A stretch of 64,000 nucleotides of DNA from positions 506,001-570,000 of the forward strand of contig NC_053043.1 of the NCBI RefSeq assembly GCF_003473485.1. Reading direction: 5' to 3'. This DNA is from Medicago truncatula. Its lineage: Eukaryota > Streptophyta > Magnoliopsida > Fabales > Fabaceae. The first letter of the stretch is position 1. Each line of letters starts with the position of its first letter. Positions 36,018-48,110 of the stretch are shown in pieces. The notes below the pieces were generated by a model. That model ran no database searches. It was given only the letters and a program-made list of their open reading frames with translations, and was not told the DNA's origin. The translations under genes and the position numbers were made by a program.

Positions 36018-38194
36018 CGTGGATCTCAATCTCTAACCTTGACGAGAGAGAAACGAAAACGAGCGAAAGAGGACTTAACCTTGAAGAATTGAGACTCTAT
36101 CTAATATCTATCTATTATCACTTTATTATTTCCTCTAAACAAGACACTTTGCATTCTTTGTAAGAATGTGTTTTTTATTTATACAAAATAACTACGTCTT
36201 ATCTATAAGTTATTAATGGAATAAAAATGTTAAAATTATTAGATTAAACGTTGCGATCAAGGTTTAAACATCTCTCATCCCATAATTTATATAATATAGA
36301 GTAAAAAATTAACAAATTTATGATAAGGTATAGGAGAATTAAAATTGTGTGCCGAAAACTCTGGCCAAAAGTTTATATTGTGTTTTGAAAATTGTTCTTT
36401 AGATAATAAAATTGTTTCGAGGCACTCCAAAATGACATTTGTACCGGTAACCGAAATTAATTGTTGTTTGGTAATTTTTCAACCGCAGTTGACTGACAGT
36501 TGAGTTATGGTCTTATTCATAACAACAACTCAAACTTTTGTTTCAAACACAAAAACACATCCAACTCCCTCAAACCAATCTCCACCCAACGCACTCCAAA
36601 ATGTTCATAATCTCTTGGATTCACATTGTTTTATATGTTTTTTTTTTATTTTAAATTTGGTTAAATGTTGGTGTTCATGGTTGGGAAAATTATTGGATTT
36701 TTGGGTAGTTTGTGATCAAATATTGAATGTTTGCATTGTAATTGTTGTTTAGAAAAAATTTAGGTACAATGTGGTGGTTTAAAAATTGAAATAATACAAT
36801 CAATTAAGAATGTATATTTTGCACTCCAAGTGTTTGATGAAATGTCTGAATAAGTTGTTCATTGATTATTTTTTTTTAAGTTGTTTGTTGTGTAGATATG
36901 ACTGGCAACCTACATAGGCGCAAACTAGACAAGGAGACATGAACCGACAACGTTTGTAGAGAAAGTGACGGTAATCCCTTCTAAACGGAGCTAAGGGCGT
37001 AGGAACCTAAAGGGATAGTGGCCTAACAAACGAGTCGATCAGAGGTGGTTAACCCTATGAAGGATCAATACCAGGTGATTAAGGAGTAGTACTATAATCT
37101 TAATGAGCAACATTACCATGATAATACTCAAGATCAGTACTGACAGCTAGAGCATCAGGAGGAGGTTCACCCTAAGCAGCATGACGCACGAGCACCCTCA
37201 CCAACACCTAATGCTTATCGGGCATCCACCAGCCACTACATAATTGATTTGTAAGATGAGGAGGCACTATTTGTATTAAATTTGACTTTTCATATTTCAA
37301 GACAAGATAATAGTATTAATTAGGGGTATATTTAGGAAAAAAAAAATAAATGCATCTAGTAATTTGAAAAGAGGTTTACATTTAAGGACAAAAATAAAAT
37401 CAAATGGATGCTTAAATATAGAGACGGAGGGAGTATATTATATTATATTATATTATATAAACAAGTAAGACAATCTTAATTAGCCTAAAGAAAGTGTCCA
37501 CTTCGCAACAACAATTGTGTCCTCCGTTCAAAAAACTTCTCTCTGGAAGAAAATCCAACCAACGATTATGATGGATAAAGCAAACCAATTACTTAAAGGA
37601 AAATGATATTTGTTACGGGAGATTTGCATACGAAATTTCAACGTGCTGCAATTTACATTATGTTCTTGGATGTACTATGGATTTAATTTACAATGATACT
37701 AGTTAATATGGTTAACCTTAAAAAATGTTTATGATAATACATAAAATTTGGATTTTTGAATTTAACGTGTATATGTTTTGGGTCATGATAACAGATGTCC
37801 TAGGGCACTGGTTAAGGAAAAAAAATTAAAAGAAATATTTTTTAGACTTTTAATGAATTGAGTGTACAAGTTTTAATATAACATTATTATATTTGTTTTC
37901 TTAACCAGTACTCTGGGGACCCCGGTTAACATATCATATGTTTTACACATTATTGTCACAAATAAAATGGATGCTATATTATAGATTATAATTATCAATT
38001 TTTGGTTTGGTGTGGCCTGATCATTAAAATTTTCGTTGAAATTCTAATGTTATTTTGTACGTGTACTGTTTGAGCGCATTGAGAGTAAGCATTAATAGGC
38101 TTTCGTGAAATTTGGTATAAAAAACACCCGTACTATATAGCATTCTCTATTAAAAAATAGTTCAACAATTCACTTCATTCCAACTTATCTCAGA

Positions 38195-38274
38195 AAATAA
38201 TAATGATGATGATGATGATGATGATAATAATAATAATAATAATAACAACAACAACACCAACAATAATAATAATA
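38195..38274. repeat. Compound trinucleotide microsatellite
   Basis: Runs of ATG, then AAT, then AAC, then AAT units follow each other over about 80 bp. Confidence 0.9.
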
Positions 38275-38984
38275 GCAAACCCAGGGCCGTCCTCGATAAT
38301 TCGGAGGTCCGATTATAAATTTGACAATTTTCATTTAAAAAATAAATAAAAAGAATCCAACACTTATGAGTAATGGTTCAAACATGACTTTTTTTTTTTG
38401 GTCAAGAGTTCAAACATGACTTTTACCTACGGATGATAGACATTTACTTTTGAAAAATACCTAATTAATAACAAAATTGTTGTCTTCCAAACATTTACCT
38501 ACAAAAAATGACATGTAATGACGGATTTTGTCCGTATGTATAATTTTTTTTTTCCTTTTTTCAAATTTCGAGTCCCCTCTAAATGTGAGCCACTGAGTAA
38601 ACCACTTGCTTATAACTTTATTTGTCTAAATCAAGTTGGATATTAAGAAAAACATGACCATTTACCGTATTTTAAAGATTGTCGAATTCTCAAAGCATAC
38701 CAAACAAACTTAAACCACGCCCATAATTTTTAACACTATAGCCAATGCATGTGAAAAGGATGTCAACAAAATATTGGAAGTACCAACTTCTATCTTAGAA
38801 GGTGGTTTTTGCTAAACATGAAAACAAAATTCGCCCTTCATGAAATTAATGCAAAATTAGGAATAATAATGGTAGCAAATATAGCAAAGAGTCTAAAACT
38901 TCATTGTTTTTAGTGCAGAAAAACCACAACACCCTTGCCAAATCATAGAATAAATTTTCAAAGAACCCTTGCGAACAAAGCCAA

Positions 38985-39252
38985 TACGATAGGGCAGCTT
39001 TTGGAAATGGTTAAGTTGTATTCTCTTCGTTGGTTGAAAGCTAATAATGTGTGATTTCCTTTTGGCTATCATTTATGGTGGCAGCATCCCCTTGTTTGTT
39101 TAGGGATAGGTTGAGGTTGCATTTTCACTTCTTTTTAGTTCCGGACATTTGTTGTAAGTTTGTTTTGCTTCTTAATGCACTCCTTGTGCTAGAGAGCAAG
39201 ACTTTTTGTTAATAATATATATCTCATTTTGCCTTGTTCAAAAAAAAAAAAT
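38985..39252 (+). mobile_element. LINE 3' end with poly(A)
   Basis: Resembles the terminal part of plant LINE ORF2 and its 3' UTR (GGTGGCAGCATCCCCTTGT, a T/G-rich trailer and TAATATATATCTCATTTTG), ending in an A run at 39239-39250. A related tail lies at 61385-61541. Confidence 0.6.
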
Positions 39253-40689
39253 CAAAGAACCCTATCCCACATAAGAATATAATCAAACAAAGAAACCATG
39301 AACAATACAATAAAACTTTTTCTAAACCTCTTTAGAAGAATTTAGCCTCTTATTGTTTCCACAGGTCATAGAAGAATTACTATCATATGCAACCATGTTC
39401 TAAGCTAACTTGGAAGATTGACACATCATAAACATGTCCATAGTAAATGAGTAAGAATATGACTATTTGACAGAGAAAAACAATAAAAACAATTTAATTG
39501 CTAAGTGAATCTCGTAAACTAAAATAAAATTCTTATCATAAAATATATTAAATAGCACGTTGCTACAAATATATTTGTTGAAACCTTAAAGATAGATATC
39601 AATAGGGTCGATAAAGAAAAGTATTAGAAACCTTAAAGACAGATATCAATAGCTACAGTAAACCTCTTTCTTCCTATCATTCCTTCATGTATCGTCAAGA
39701 CGTCAATAACACGTCATGTCTTTAGAGTTGCATCTACAATTTAAAACGACTCATGTTATAATAGAGAGTAAAATAACATAACACTAGTAATAGGATACAC
39801 GTAGTGAATGGATGATCAAGTTCTGAAAAACGTAAGAATATCATTCAGTTTATTCAAAGAATTATCTATAACAAAGTTTTGAAGTACATGAAATTAAATA
39901 TAAGTTCGAAGAAACAAAACAATTTTTGTTTTCCCTTTTCTCATGCATCTATATATAGATTGATAGATATAATAAAAACTTTCAAGCCTAATGATATCGG
40001 TCACTTGTTGGTAAACATGTTTCGTTTCAACCGTTCACTCAGTTATTTTTTCTTAAATTTTTCTCTTGCATTTTAAATTGAAATAATTCATTTGATGTTG
40101 CTAAAAAAATCATTTCATTTCGATAATACATTATCTTCCCAAATGAAGGGCTACTTCATATTAAGTTTTGTTAAAAAGAATGGTTAACCCAATACAAAAT
40201 ATTCAAGAGTTGACAAATTTCTTTAATGAAGAATACCTCAAATAAATTAATCTTTCAGCTTAACAAAAATATAAAAGCAAAACAAATTTGATTCGAAGAT
40301 TGTCAAACCGTTGGAGATAGCCAATAGATAAAAATTCAACAACACAGTTAATTCAAAGTTGTCATAAGAAAACAACAACACAACATTTTATCTTCTTGAA
40401 AAAAATAACAAAACATTTTATATAACACATGAATTAAGTAAATTCAAATAGGTAAATTAAATTGTCAAAGAGGACTTACTTTATCCTTGGTCTTCAGGAT
40501 TGTTTTCAAATATCGGTGTCTTATGTTTTGGAAGATCCGAAAATCTAATTTCGAAGTTACCGTTTATACTTTCGAGATTCAGATAACTAATTTTAAGGGA
40601 TTCAGTTCAAGACTCTTCAACTTCATACTATGTCATCTGTGATCTAATAAAAGACATTTCGTTAAAACCATATAGTAGTGAAAGATTCC

Positions 40690-41000
40690 ATACTCACACA
40701 CAGAAAGTGAATTTTCATGTTTACGTAATTCCAAACATATCAAATATCATGAATTATAATAAAAATAACATTAACCCATAATCATATAAAAATCCACATG
40801 CGTGCATGGTGAAAAAGGAGTAAGCAAACAATTAAAATCTAGTGAAGCTTTGAAAGTTGTGAGATCTGACTCAGAAGCAAAGGTTGGAGAGAGGAGAAGC
40901 ACCAAGAAGAGCACGAATCTAAAAAAACATGTTGAACTTAACCTTGACGGGAGAGAGATGACTTAACCTAGAATAATTGAGACTCTATTATCACTTTCTT
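40690..41000 (-). pseudogene. Duplicate of the TMN1 first exon and flanks (dead)
   Basis: Closely similar to 35750-36120: the intron-1 start, exon 1 and 5' leader of the TMN1-like gene, in the same orientation. Shared stretches include CTCAGAAGCAAAGGTTGGAG-like exon sequence and GAATAATTGAGACTCTAT in the leader. The copied start codon is followed by a T run that puts a TAG in frame after two codons, and the splice donor region is changed. The rest of the gene is absent nearby. It is a DNA-level fragment, not a gene. Confidence 0.8.
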
Positions 41001-41160
41001 AAAATAATAAAAAAAAAAAACTTTACATTCTTTCTAACACTATATACTACACTACGTTCCATATCCATGAACTGTAATGTATTTTTTTAGGGTTTTAATT
41101 TTCAGACACAATATTATTTATTTTTGTTAAGAATCATTTTTTTTTTATAGTTTATTTAAC

Positions 41161-41400
41161 TTGGTATATAGAAATCAATGCACAATTACAAATTCGAATA
41201 GCAATAATTACCACTATTTTTTTTTTAATCACAATGAAATATTATTAAGTTAAATGAATGTCACGAAATTTGACTTGGTATATAGAAATAAATGCACAAT
41301 TTCAAATTCGAATAGCAATAACTACCATTAATTGTTCTTTTAATCACAATGAAATATCATTAAGTTACATGAATATCATTAAGTTCCAATGATATTTGTA
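41161..41400. repeat. Tandem repeat, ~114-bp period, with a third copy at 42803
   Basis: Two adjacent units start with TTGGTATATAGAAATCAATG (41161 and 41275). A third unit with its downstream flank lies at 42803-42925. The LTR-like element at 41486-42706 separates copies two and three. No coding potential. Confidence 0.8.
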
Positions 41401-41485
41401 ATCTGTGTTTTTAAGACAGTAAAGTTTTAAGTGAAACGGTAAAGTTTTTTTCAAATGCATTAATTTTGATCATTATTAGGCACGC

Positions 41486-42706
41486 TGATGAGTCAATAAT
41501 TAGTAATTTTAATATAATATTTAAGTCTTTTTTAATTAGATTTAATTTTATTTTATTTTAATATTATTTCCTTTTAGAGCTATTTTACTTCAGTTGCATA
41601 TTATTATATTTCAGAAATGAATATTTGATGGATTGAGTCTTGGAGCAAAAGAAATGGGTTTGGAGCTGATTCAGAACGAAAATACGAAGATTTGGAGACA
41701 AAAATATGTCTCCGCCAAGTTAGAAGCTTGGCACGGCCCGTGCTCCCACTGGCACGGCCGTGCCACCTCCCAAAACTTCCTTTTGCTGCTTTTGCTTAGA
41801 TTTTAAGCTACTCTATTTAGTTTTGACCGAAAAGTCCGCAGTTTCTTGTGGAACATTCTAGTGATGTATTGCTTAGGTTTTAAGTCGAATGTAAACTATA
41901 AATAGAGTAGCTAGCTAGCCATCACAACAAATCATCTTTTGTTTTCTGAAATAATAAGTGACAATTGTTTCTTTGAATAAAAGTTCACCTTTATTTTATG
42001 TTCTTCTTCTTCTTCCTCTTCTTCTCTTCTATGTCTACAATGAACGTGAGTGAGTAGACTCTTCTTGTCTTGGGATTGTTGGGTAAGTTTAAATGACATA
42101 ACCCTAATCAAACCAAGTCTTGAACCCTAATTTTATATAAATCTACTTTCTAATCTAAATTCACTGTTTTCACATGAATTAACAATTACCAAACTGTAGA
42201 AGCGAAAGTGGAGGGCTAGTAATTGTTAATTCATCATCTCAAACATCAATTCATAAAGCGAAAGTGGAGTTTTGATATTTGACCAAGTGAATTTAGACAA
42301 GAATTGCGAAACATGAAAATAGTCTAGCAAACCTTGAGACATATAAAGTTTTGAACTTCAAGGATTCTAATAGCAATCAACCATGAAAATAGGCGTGGTT
42401 GCTAGAGGAACACGCTCACTGAGACCGAAAGGAGATGTGATAGGCTAAAGAGAAACTTGTCTTTAGAAAGTAAATCCAATATAAAATTATGGTTTAGAGT
42501 TTGTTTGCGAAGGACTTGTTATTTAGATGAACCAATAATCCCAAGGCGCTTTTATTTTTATTATTTTATTTTAATTAAAAATCCAAAACCTCTAAAACTT
42601 TCATCTAATCATTTATTAAAAGTTAATCGAATTCATAATTCTCTGTCGGAACGATACTTTTTTTGCTACTTCGGTAGAACCGTGCACTTGCGGTTTTATC
42701 CCATCA
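41486..42706 (+). mobile_element. Putative LTR (1.2 kb) of an LTR retrotransposon
   Basis: Begins TGATG and ends CATCA, the short inverted ends typical of LTRs. It contains a TATA-like TATAAATAGAG segment followed by CT-rich sequence, and a GC-rich palindromic patch around 41733-41762 (GGCACGGCCGTGCC). The 3' end (GCACTTGCGGTTTTATC) resembles the R/U5 ends of plant gypsy LTRs. No second LTR, polyprotein or target duplication was found, so it is a solo or truncated LTR. Confidence 0.6.
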
Positions 42707-43238
42707 CATTTCAGGCGCACCAACATTTACGACATAGAGGGAATTGAAAGTTTGTTTTGATTTATGGATGAAATCATGTATCTCTATAGTCTTAAGTTTG
42801 ATTTGGTATATAGAAATCAATGCACAATTACAAATTTGATTAGCAATAACTACCACTAATTTTTCATTTAATTACAATGAAATATCATTAAATTACATGA
42901 ATATCATCAAGTTCCATAAATATTTGTAAACTGTTTTATGTTGACAGTAAAGTTTTAAGTGAAAGGGTAAAGTTTTATGTTGACAGTAAGACATGTAAGA
43001 TTTACACGGTGCATTTTTAGAATATAACAGCTTGACAATAAATTCACAAAACAAATGCTTCAAATACATTAATTTTGATCATTTTTAGTGAAAAGGTAAA
43101 GTTTTGTTCAAATAGATTTGCACTTTCTGTCTATATGTAATCCGAGAATTATAATTTGTGGCATATTAAAATTTGAATATGTTCCATTGAAAAGATAATT
43201 ACATAAATTGCATTAAAATGAAAAGATAATTCAAAACA
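42707..43238. other. Flank of the LTR with third tandem-repeat unit
   Basis: Holds the third copy of the 114-bp repeat and AT-rich sequence, with AAAGTTTTAAGTGAAA-type words repeated as in the first array. No gene. Confidence 0.5.
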
Positions 43239-43845
43239 TCAAAATGGATCTAAAGACATAAACCACTTGTTTCCGCAATCATTGTCAATGAAGTGGTCTT
43301 TTTCCCGATAGTTAAATCACACATGCCCTCGTAAATAAGCATCTGCATAAAAATTACAAATATAAAAAAAAAAAATTATATCTTGTGCTATAGATGATCC
43401 TAAAAAGCAACGTAATACAAAAACAAAATACCATAAATCCAGAAGTGACATCAAAACCAGTTAAATCCTTCTCCCACCAGATTTGAAAATTACTCTCATC
43501 ATAATGAAATGAGAGGATTTCACTTGTGACCAAAATACCTTAATGTGCAAAGGATGGCACAATAGTTTTCTCAATTTCAAATTTCATAGGAGGAATAAAA
43601 AGAGGAGGATCCACAACACGTCCTGATCGATTAATCACATTAATCCCAAACTGTCCTGCACCAGTAAACACCATCACAATAGTTCCACCCAAACAGACAT
43701 CATAAAAGTCGCGAATGACATTGAACCCAGTAGTTAAAAATACGCTACCACAAAAGTTGCGTAATCACCTAGTGATGCACCAAAATCAGAGACAAAGGTT
43801 TTTGGCAACATAAGTGCACCATGGAAAACATATATATCCGAAATT
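43239..43845 (-). pseudogene. B3-domain protein pseudogene
   Basis: Minus-strand blocks read ALMLPKTFVSDFGASLGDYA, then after a frameshift in a T run near 43736 TTGFNVIRDFYDVCLGGTIV and FGINVINRSGRVVDPP. The LPKxFV opening and the spacing to a GWxxFxxF-like segment match the plant REM-type B3 DNA-binding fold. A second block follows (SEILSFHYDESNFQIWWEKD, then EGMCDLTIGKKTTSLTMI and CGNKWFMSLDPF), possibly a second B3 half. Lesions: the T-run frameshift, a TAA after VPSFAH and another frameshift before the end. I cannot name the gene. Confidence 0.6.
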
Positions 43846-45306
43846 AGTAAGGGAGAAAAATGATCAAATGAACTTTTAATTTGAAACGTTACAATTTTAA
43901 AAAAACAGTATCAGTAATCTTGCACTCACGTCTGTTACACGGAACTTAAGTTGAAGAGTTCTATATTAAACTCTCAATATGTTAACAAACTTGTCCAAAT
44001 CAGTTACAGGAATTGGATCTAATGGAGCTGAAAAAGATCAACGACTCAAAGAAATTATTGCAAGTTGAAAAATATATATGAAACAAAACATAAGAGATCA
44101 ATAAAGAAGATGAAACTATATTAACGATTTTGTTGTGTTATTTGTACCCTTCAAACAATGCAAGGCTAAGAGAGTTTGTGCTTCACTTTCCATTTTTAAG
44201 TCTAAACTGTTTTGACGTACAAATGAAGGTGGGAGAGGATCATGGAATGCAATATAGATGGGGAAGTGTACGACTGAGATGAAAGGAAAATGAGGTTATG
44301 AGATATACGATTGAGATGTAGGAAGGAGTTGATTAACATTAATTACTGGTTAGGGAGGGAAAATAAAAAAGGGTTAGGGCTAACATGCTAGCTTGGTAAG
44401 TCTAGCTTTTATAATAAAAGATATCTTAAAAACATGGCCCCTCCCTAGAAAATACTTTGTTGGACTTTTGGACTATAGAATCTCAAATGAATTTTCCCCT
44501 ATTTTTGGATGGAAAATGAGTTTTTCAGCTATTTAGATTATATGCTCAAGCTCTTAATACAATAAGTAGTTCAAATTTTATAATATGAACACCACAAATA
44601 GTAGAGTGCCTTCCTTATTTTCGATAAATCTCTAATTTGATTTTATTAAAGTTCCAATTTCGATCAACTAGTTAGAACAAGTAATTTATTTTTTGATCAA
44701 GTAGTTTAATGGCTAGAACTCACACAATTTAATTGTGGAGAAGTGGAGTGTCTGATGTTCGAACCCAAACCACTATATATAATATGCAATATCCCTAACA
44801 AATAAATTTTTAATACAATGTAGTATAATTATTACATAATGAAATGCAACAACTTATATTTTAATGACAAAACTTGTATTTAAGATTTTCTTAACCAATG
44901 CATGATATTAGCAAGAGTAAAAAAATATCAAACTTTTATGTCAATTTGTTTTTTTAATTATTAAAAAAAAAAAAAAGTAGAGGATAGATTTGGTTGAAAT
45001 TAGTTATGATAGTGATAAAAGGAATGAATTGATATGATTATGATTAAGATGATGAGAGGCGTGAAAGTGAAGGTGCAGCGGTATTTTCTTTTCTGAACAC
45101 GCTTTAGTACAGTACAGTACAGTACGCTCCTTTGTCCCTTTCATACTTTCTCTTCTCTTCCCTTCTAAACATAAGTAAGTACATAACCACCGCTTCAATG
45201 AATCTTTCTTTCTGTTTCCAAATAATAAATAATTAATCATTCGTTCATTATTATTATTATTTCTCAGAGATCGATCCGGCGTTGAAATAGCTAGCACTGA
45301 AAGGTG
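43846..45306. other. Intergenic, SnRK2 upstream region
   Basis: Contains the SINE copy above and, in its last few hundred bases, the SnRK2 promoter and 5' leader. A short direct repeat AGTACAGTACAGTACAGTAC lies at 45108-45125. No further gene is seen. Confidence 0.5.
44683..44800 (-). mobile_element. SINE copy, same family as 12991-13135
   Basis: On the minus strand: AGGGATATTGCAT, a B-box-like GGTTCGAACATC, CTCCACTTCTCCACA, CTAGCCATTAAACTACTTGA and an A-rich tail. This matches the family at 13.0 kb but lacks a clear A box. Confidence 0.55.
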
Positions 45307-48110
45307 ATGGAGAAATACGAGGTGGTTAAGGATATAGGATCTGGAAATTTTGGTGTTGCTAGACTCATGCGCCACAAAGATACCAAACAACTTGTTGCCA
45401 TGAAATACATCGAACGAGGTCACAAGGTTTTTTACTTACTCCTCTCACTTTCACTTTCAATTTTATTATTATTATTATTTTTAATCCAAATATCTTACAT
45501 GTGCTTTATCATTATTATTATTATTATTATTATTTATGTATTCACGTGTTTTTGCTTTTTTGGAAATATTTTGTTCTTGTTGTTTTTTTAATTCCAGATT
45601 GATGAGAATGTTGCAAGGGAAATAATAAACCACAGAAGTCTTCGCCATCCTAATATTATTCGCTTCAAGGAGGTCTCTTTATTATTATTACATTCACCTT
45701 ATGTTTTTAATTTGCGGTGGGTTTGTCAGAATCACCGTGTCAATCCAAACGAACACTAGTTTTTTTTTAATATCATGTTTCAGTTTTGCAGGTGGTTTTG
45801 ACTCCTACACATCTTGGTATAGTTATGGAGTATGCTGCTGGTGGAGAGCTCTTTGACCGAATTTGCTCTGCTGGAAGATTCAGTGAAGACGAGGTTCATT
45901 TCCTCTCATTTTACATATTACCATTCCTTTCTAACTTCTTCATTCTCTTTTCATTTTCACCATTTTTTTTTTTTTTTTTTTTTATAGGCAAATGTTTGTA
46001 TATTAGTATTTTCTTTTTCGCCACATTTTGAACCCCCCCGATCATTTAACCCTTAGCTCAAACCAGATGAGCGACTCAACCCCCCATTTTCCTACTTGTC
46101 AAAGGCTCAAACCTGCATATAACCTTTAAATTTATGCATTCTTACTAACTACCAAGTTCTGAAAGATTCGTTGATTTATTGCAGGCTCGATATTTCTTCC
46201 AGCAGCTCATCTCAGGAGTTAGCTACTGTCATTCCATGGTAATCTATTAAAAAATATTATCTCAAAATGCTGATGATTTCTTATTTTGCCTCTATGTTGG
46301 GGTTATATTTCTAAGTATTTTCCTTCTTTTGCAGCAAATCTGCCATCGAGACTTGAAGCTCGAGAACACCTTATTGGATGGCAGCCCTGCCCCACGGCTC
46401 AAAATTTGCGATTTTGGTTATTCTAAGGTTTAGTTATGGACTGATTTCAAATGCCAAATGCTTTGAGTAAATTATTGAAGTCATACTTTACAAGTTTTAT
46501 TTCTGACAACATCTTGTTTTTCTAGTCTTCTCTGCTTCACTCTAGGCCTAAGTCTACAGTGGGAACCCCAGCCTACATAGCACCAGAGGTTCTTTCACGT
46601 AGAGAATATGACGGAAAGGTAAATAATTCAGTTTCTTTCATGGAATAAGATTAAACATGTGTTGGGATGGTTCAACACAGATACTTTTGTTTGTCGGAGG
46701 AAACTCAGAAATGGATGTTAGCAATTTTTATGGGTACGAGACCATGAAACAGCATGATTGTGCTTAAAAGTTTTGCTAGTATTTAAAGAATGAGCATTAT
46801 ATTTGACGGCTTGATGTGTCCACATTTAACTGACATAAGAATATGGACAAAATAGCCATTACGAATTGTGTAGTCTGGAATGTAAATTGTGACAGTTCAT
46901 GTAGCTTGTGTTGAATCATTGTAATTTTCAAAAGCTCTAAACACTTGAGCCACATAAAGGAATTGATATAAATTTTTCTTTATCTCCAATATTTTTATAA
47001 ATGTCAGAGGAAACATTTGAAGTATTTCGTCCTTGGAAGGACTAGTCTTACCTTGAGTTTTCCGTGTTTTTTATGTTAATGATCATTTTCTTGGTTCTTC
47101 TATTTTGTTTCTGCGGTGTTGATGTTCTCATCTTAGTTCTTCTATTCTGTTTGTTTCTGTAAAGTTAGCGATGTTCTCATCTTCTTAGTTCTATTCTGTT
47201 TCTGTGGTGTTAATAATGTTCTGATTTTCCGTAGTTCTCTTATTCTGTTTTTGCGTCCTTTCAGTTGGCAGATGTATGGTCTTGTGGAGTGACTCTTTAT
47301 GTAATGCTGGTGGGAGCATACCCATTTGAGGACCAAGATGATCCCAAAAATTTCAGGAAAACCATCAATGTAATTTTCTTGACATCATCTTAATTCACAG
47401 GTTTGTAAAACATATATAATTTCTGACCCTTGTATTCTTATACAGAGAATTATGGCTGTTCAATACAAGATTCCAGATTACGTTCACATATCTCAAGAAT
47501 GTAGACATCTGCTGTCTCGCATTTTTGTGGCAAGTCCAGCTAGGGTATGCACAATAGTTAACAGCACTTCAGAGTTATTGTTTTATCTAATAATTTATTC
47601 AAAAGGAAACTAGTAAAGAAATTTGAGGCGCACGCATGTTAGGTGCATGATGTCACTTGAACTAGGCTCACAAGTGTATATAGATAGTTATAGTTATATA
47701 GCTATGTAGTTATTTTTCTGTCTGTTAAGTTTCATTAAGGGACAAGCTCATCTGTGGTCTACTAAAATGCCATTGTATGTTTTGATTTACTGCAGAGAAT
47801 CACCATTAAGGAAATCAAGTCCCATCCATGGTTTTTAAAGAACTTGCCTAGAGAATTAACGGAAATGGCTCAAGCTGTTTACTACAGAAAAGAAAATCCA
47901 ACTTATTCTCTACAGAGCATTGAAGACATTATGAAGATTGTTGAGGAAGCTAAAAACCCACCTCAGGCATCTAGGTCAGTTGGAGGATTTGGCTGGGGAG
48001 GAGAAGAAGATGACGACGAAATAAACGAAGCAGAGGCCGAGCTGGAAGAAGATGAGTATGAAAAGAGAGTCAAGGAGGCCCAGGAAAGCGGAGAAATCCA
48101 TGTCAACTAA
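45307..48110 (+). CDS. SnRK2 Ser/Thr kinase (subclass I, SnRK2.4/2.10-like)
   Basis: Nine exons, all phase 0: 45307-45426, 45598-45672, 45792-45893, 46185-46238, 46335-46427, 46526-46618, 47265-47369, 47446-47544, 47796-48110; 1056 nt, 351 aa. SnRK2 kinases signal osmotic stress and, in some subclasses, ABA. Glycine loop GSGNFG 11-16, Lys33 for ATP, HRD with Asp123, DFG 143-145, activation loop [20 protein letters not shown] with phosphosites near Ser158/Thr159, then APE. The SnRK2 box follows (about 290-320) and the tail is acidic ([20 protein letters not shown]), rich in Glu as well as Asp, which fits subclass I (ABA-independent, salt-responsive) rather than the Asp-rich subclass III. The nine-exon structure matches the family. 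No defects. Confidence 0.95.

Larger units (their letters stand above)
36018..40689. other. Gene-poor intergenic stretch
   Basis: The first 150 bases are the 5' leader and promoter of the TMN1-like gene. Later parts hold a trinucleotide repeat, a LINE 3' tail and a lone Stowaway-type end (ACGGAGGGAGTA at 37424-37435). About 36900-37260 is less AT-rich than its surroundings and reads in part like a protein (QHDARAPSPTPNAYRAS), but I do not recognise it. No gene is supported. Confidence 0.5.

Noticed and set aside
36900-37260. Less AT-rich block suspected to be gag-like coding DNA
   Set aside because: Short readable pieces only, no known motif and no flanking LTR, so no call is justified.
38165-38275. 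Possible CRISPR-like or satellite array
   Set aside because: It is a simple trinucleotide microsatellite without spacers; the host is a plant.
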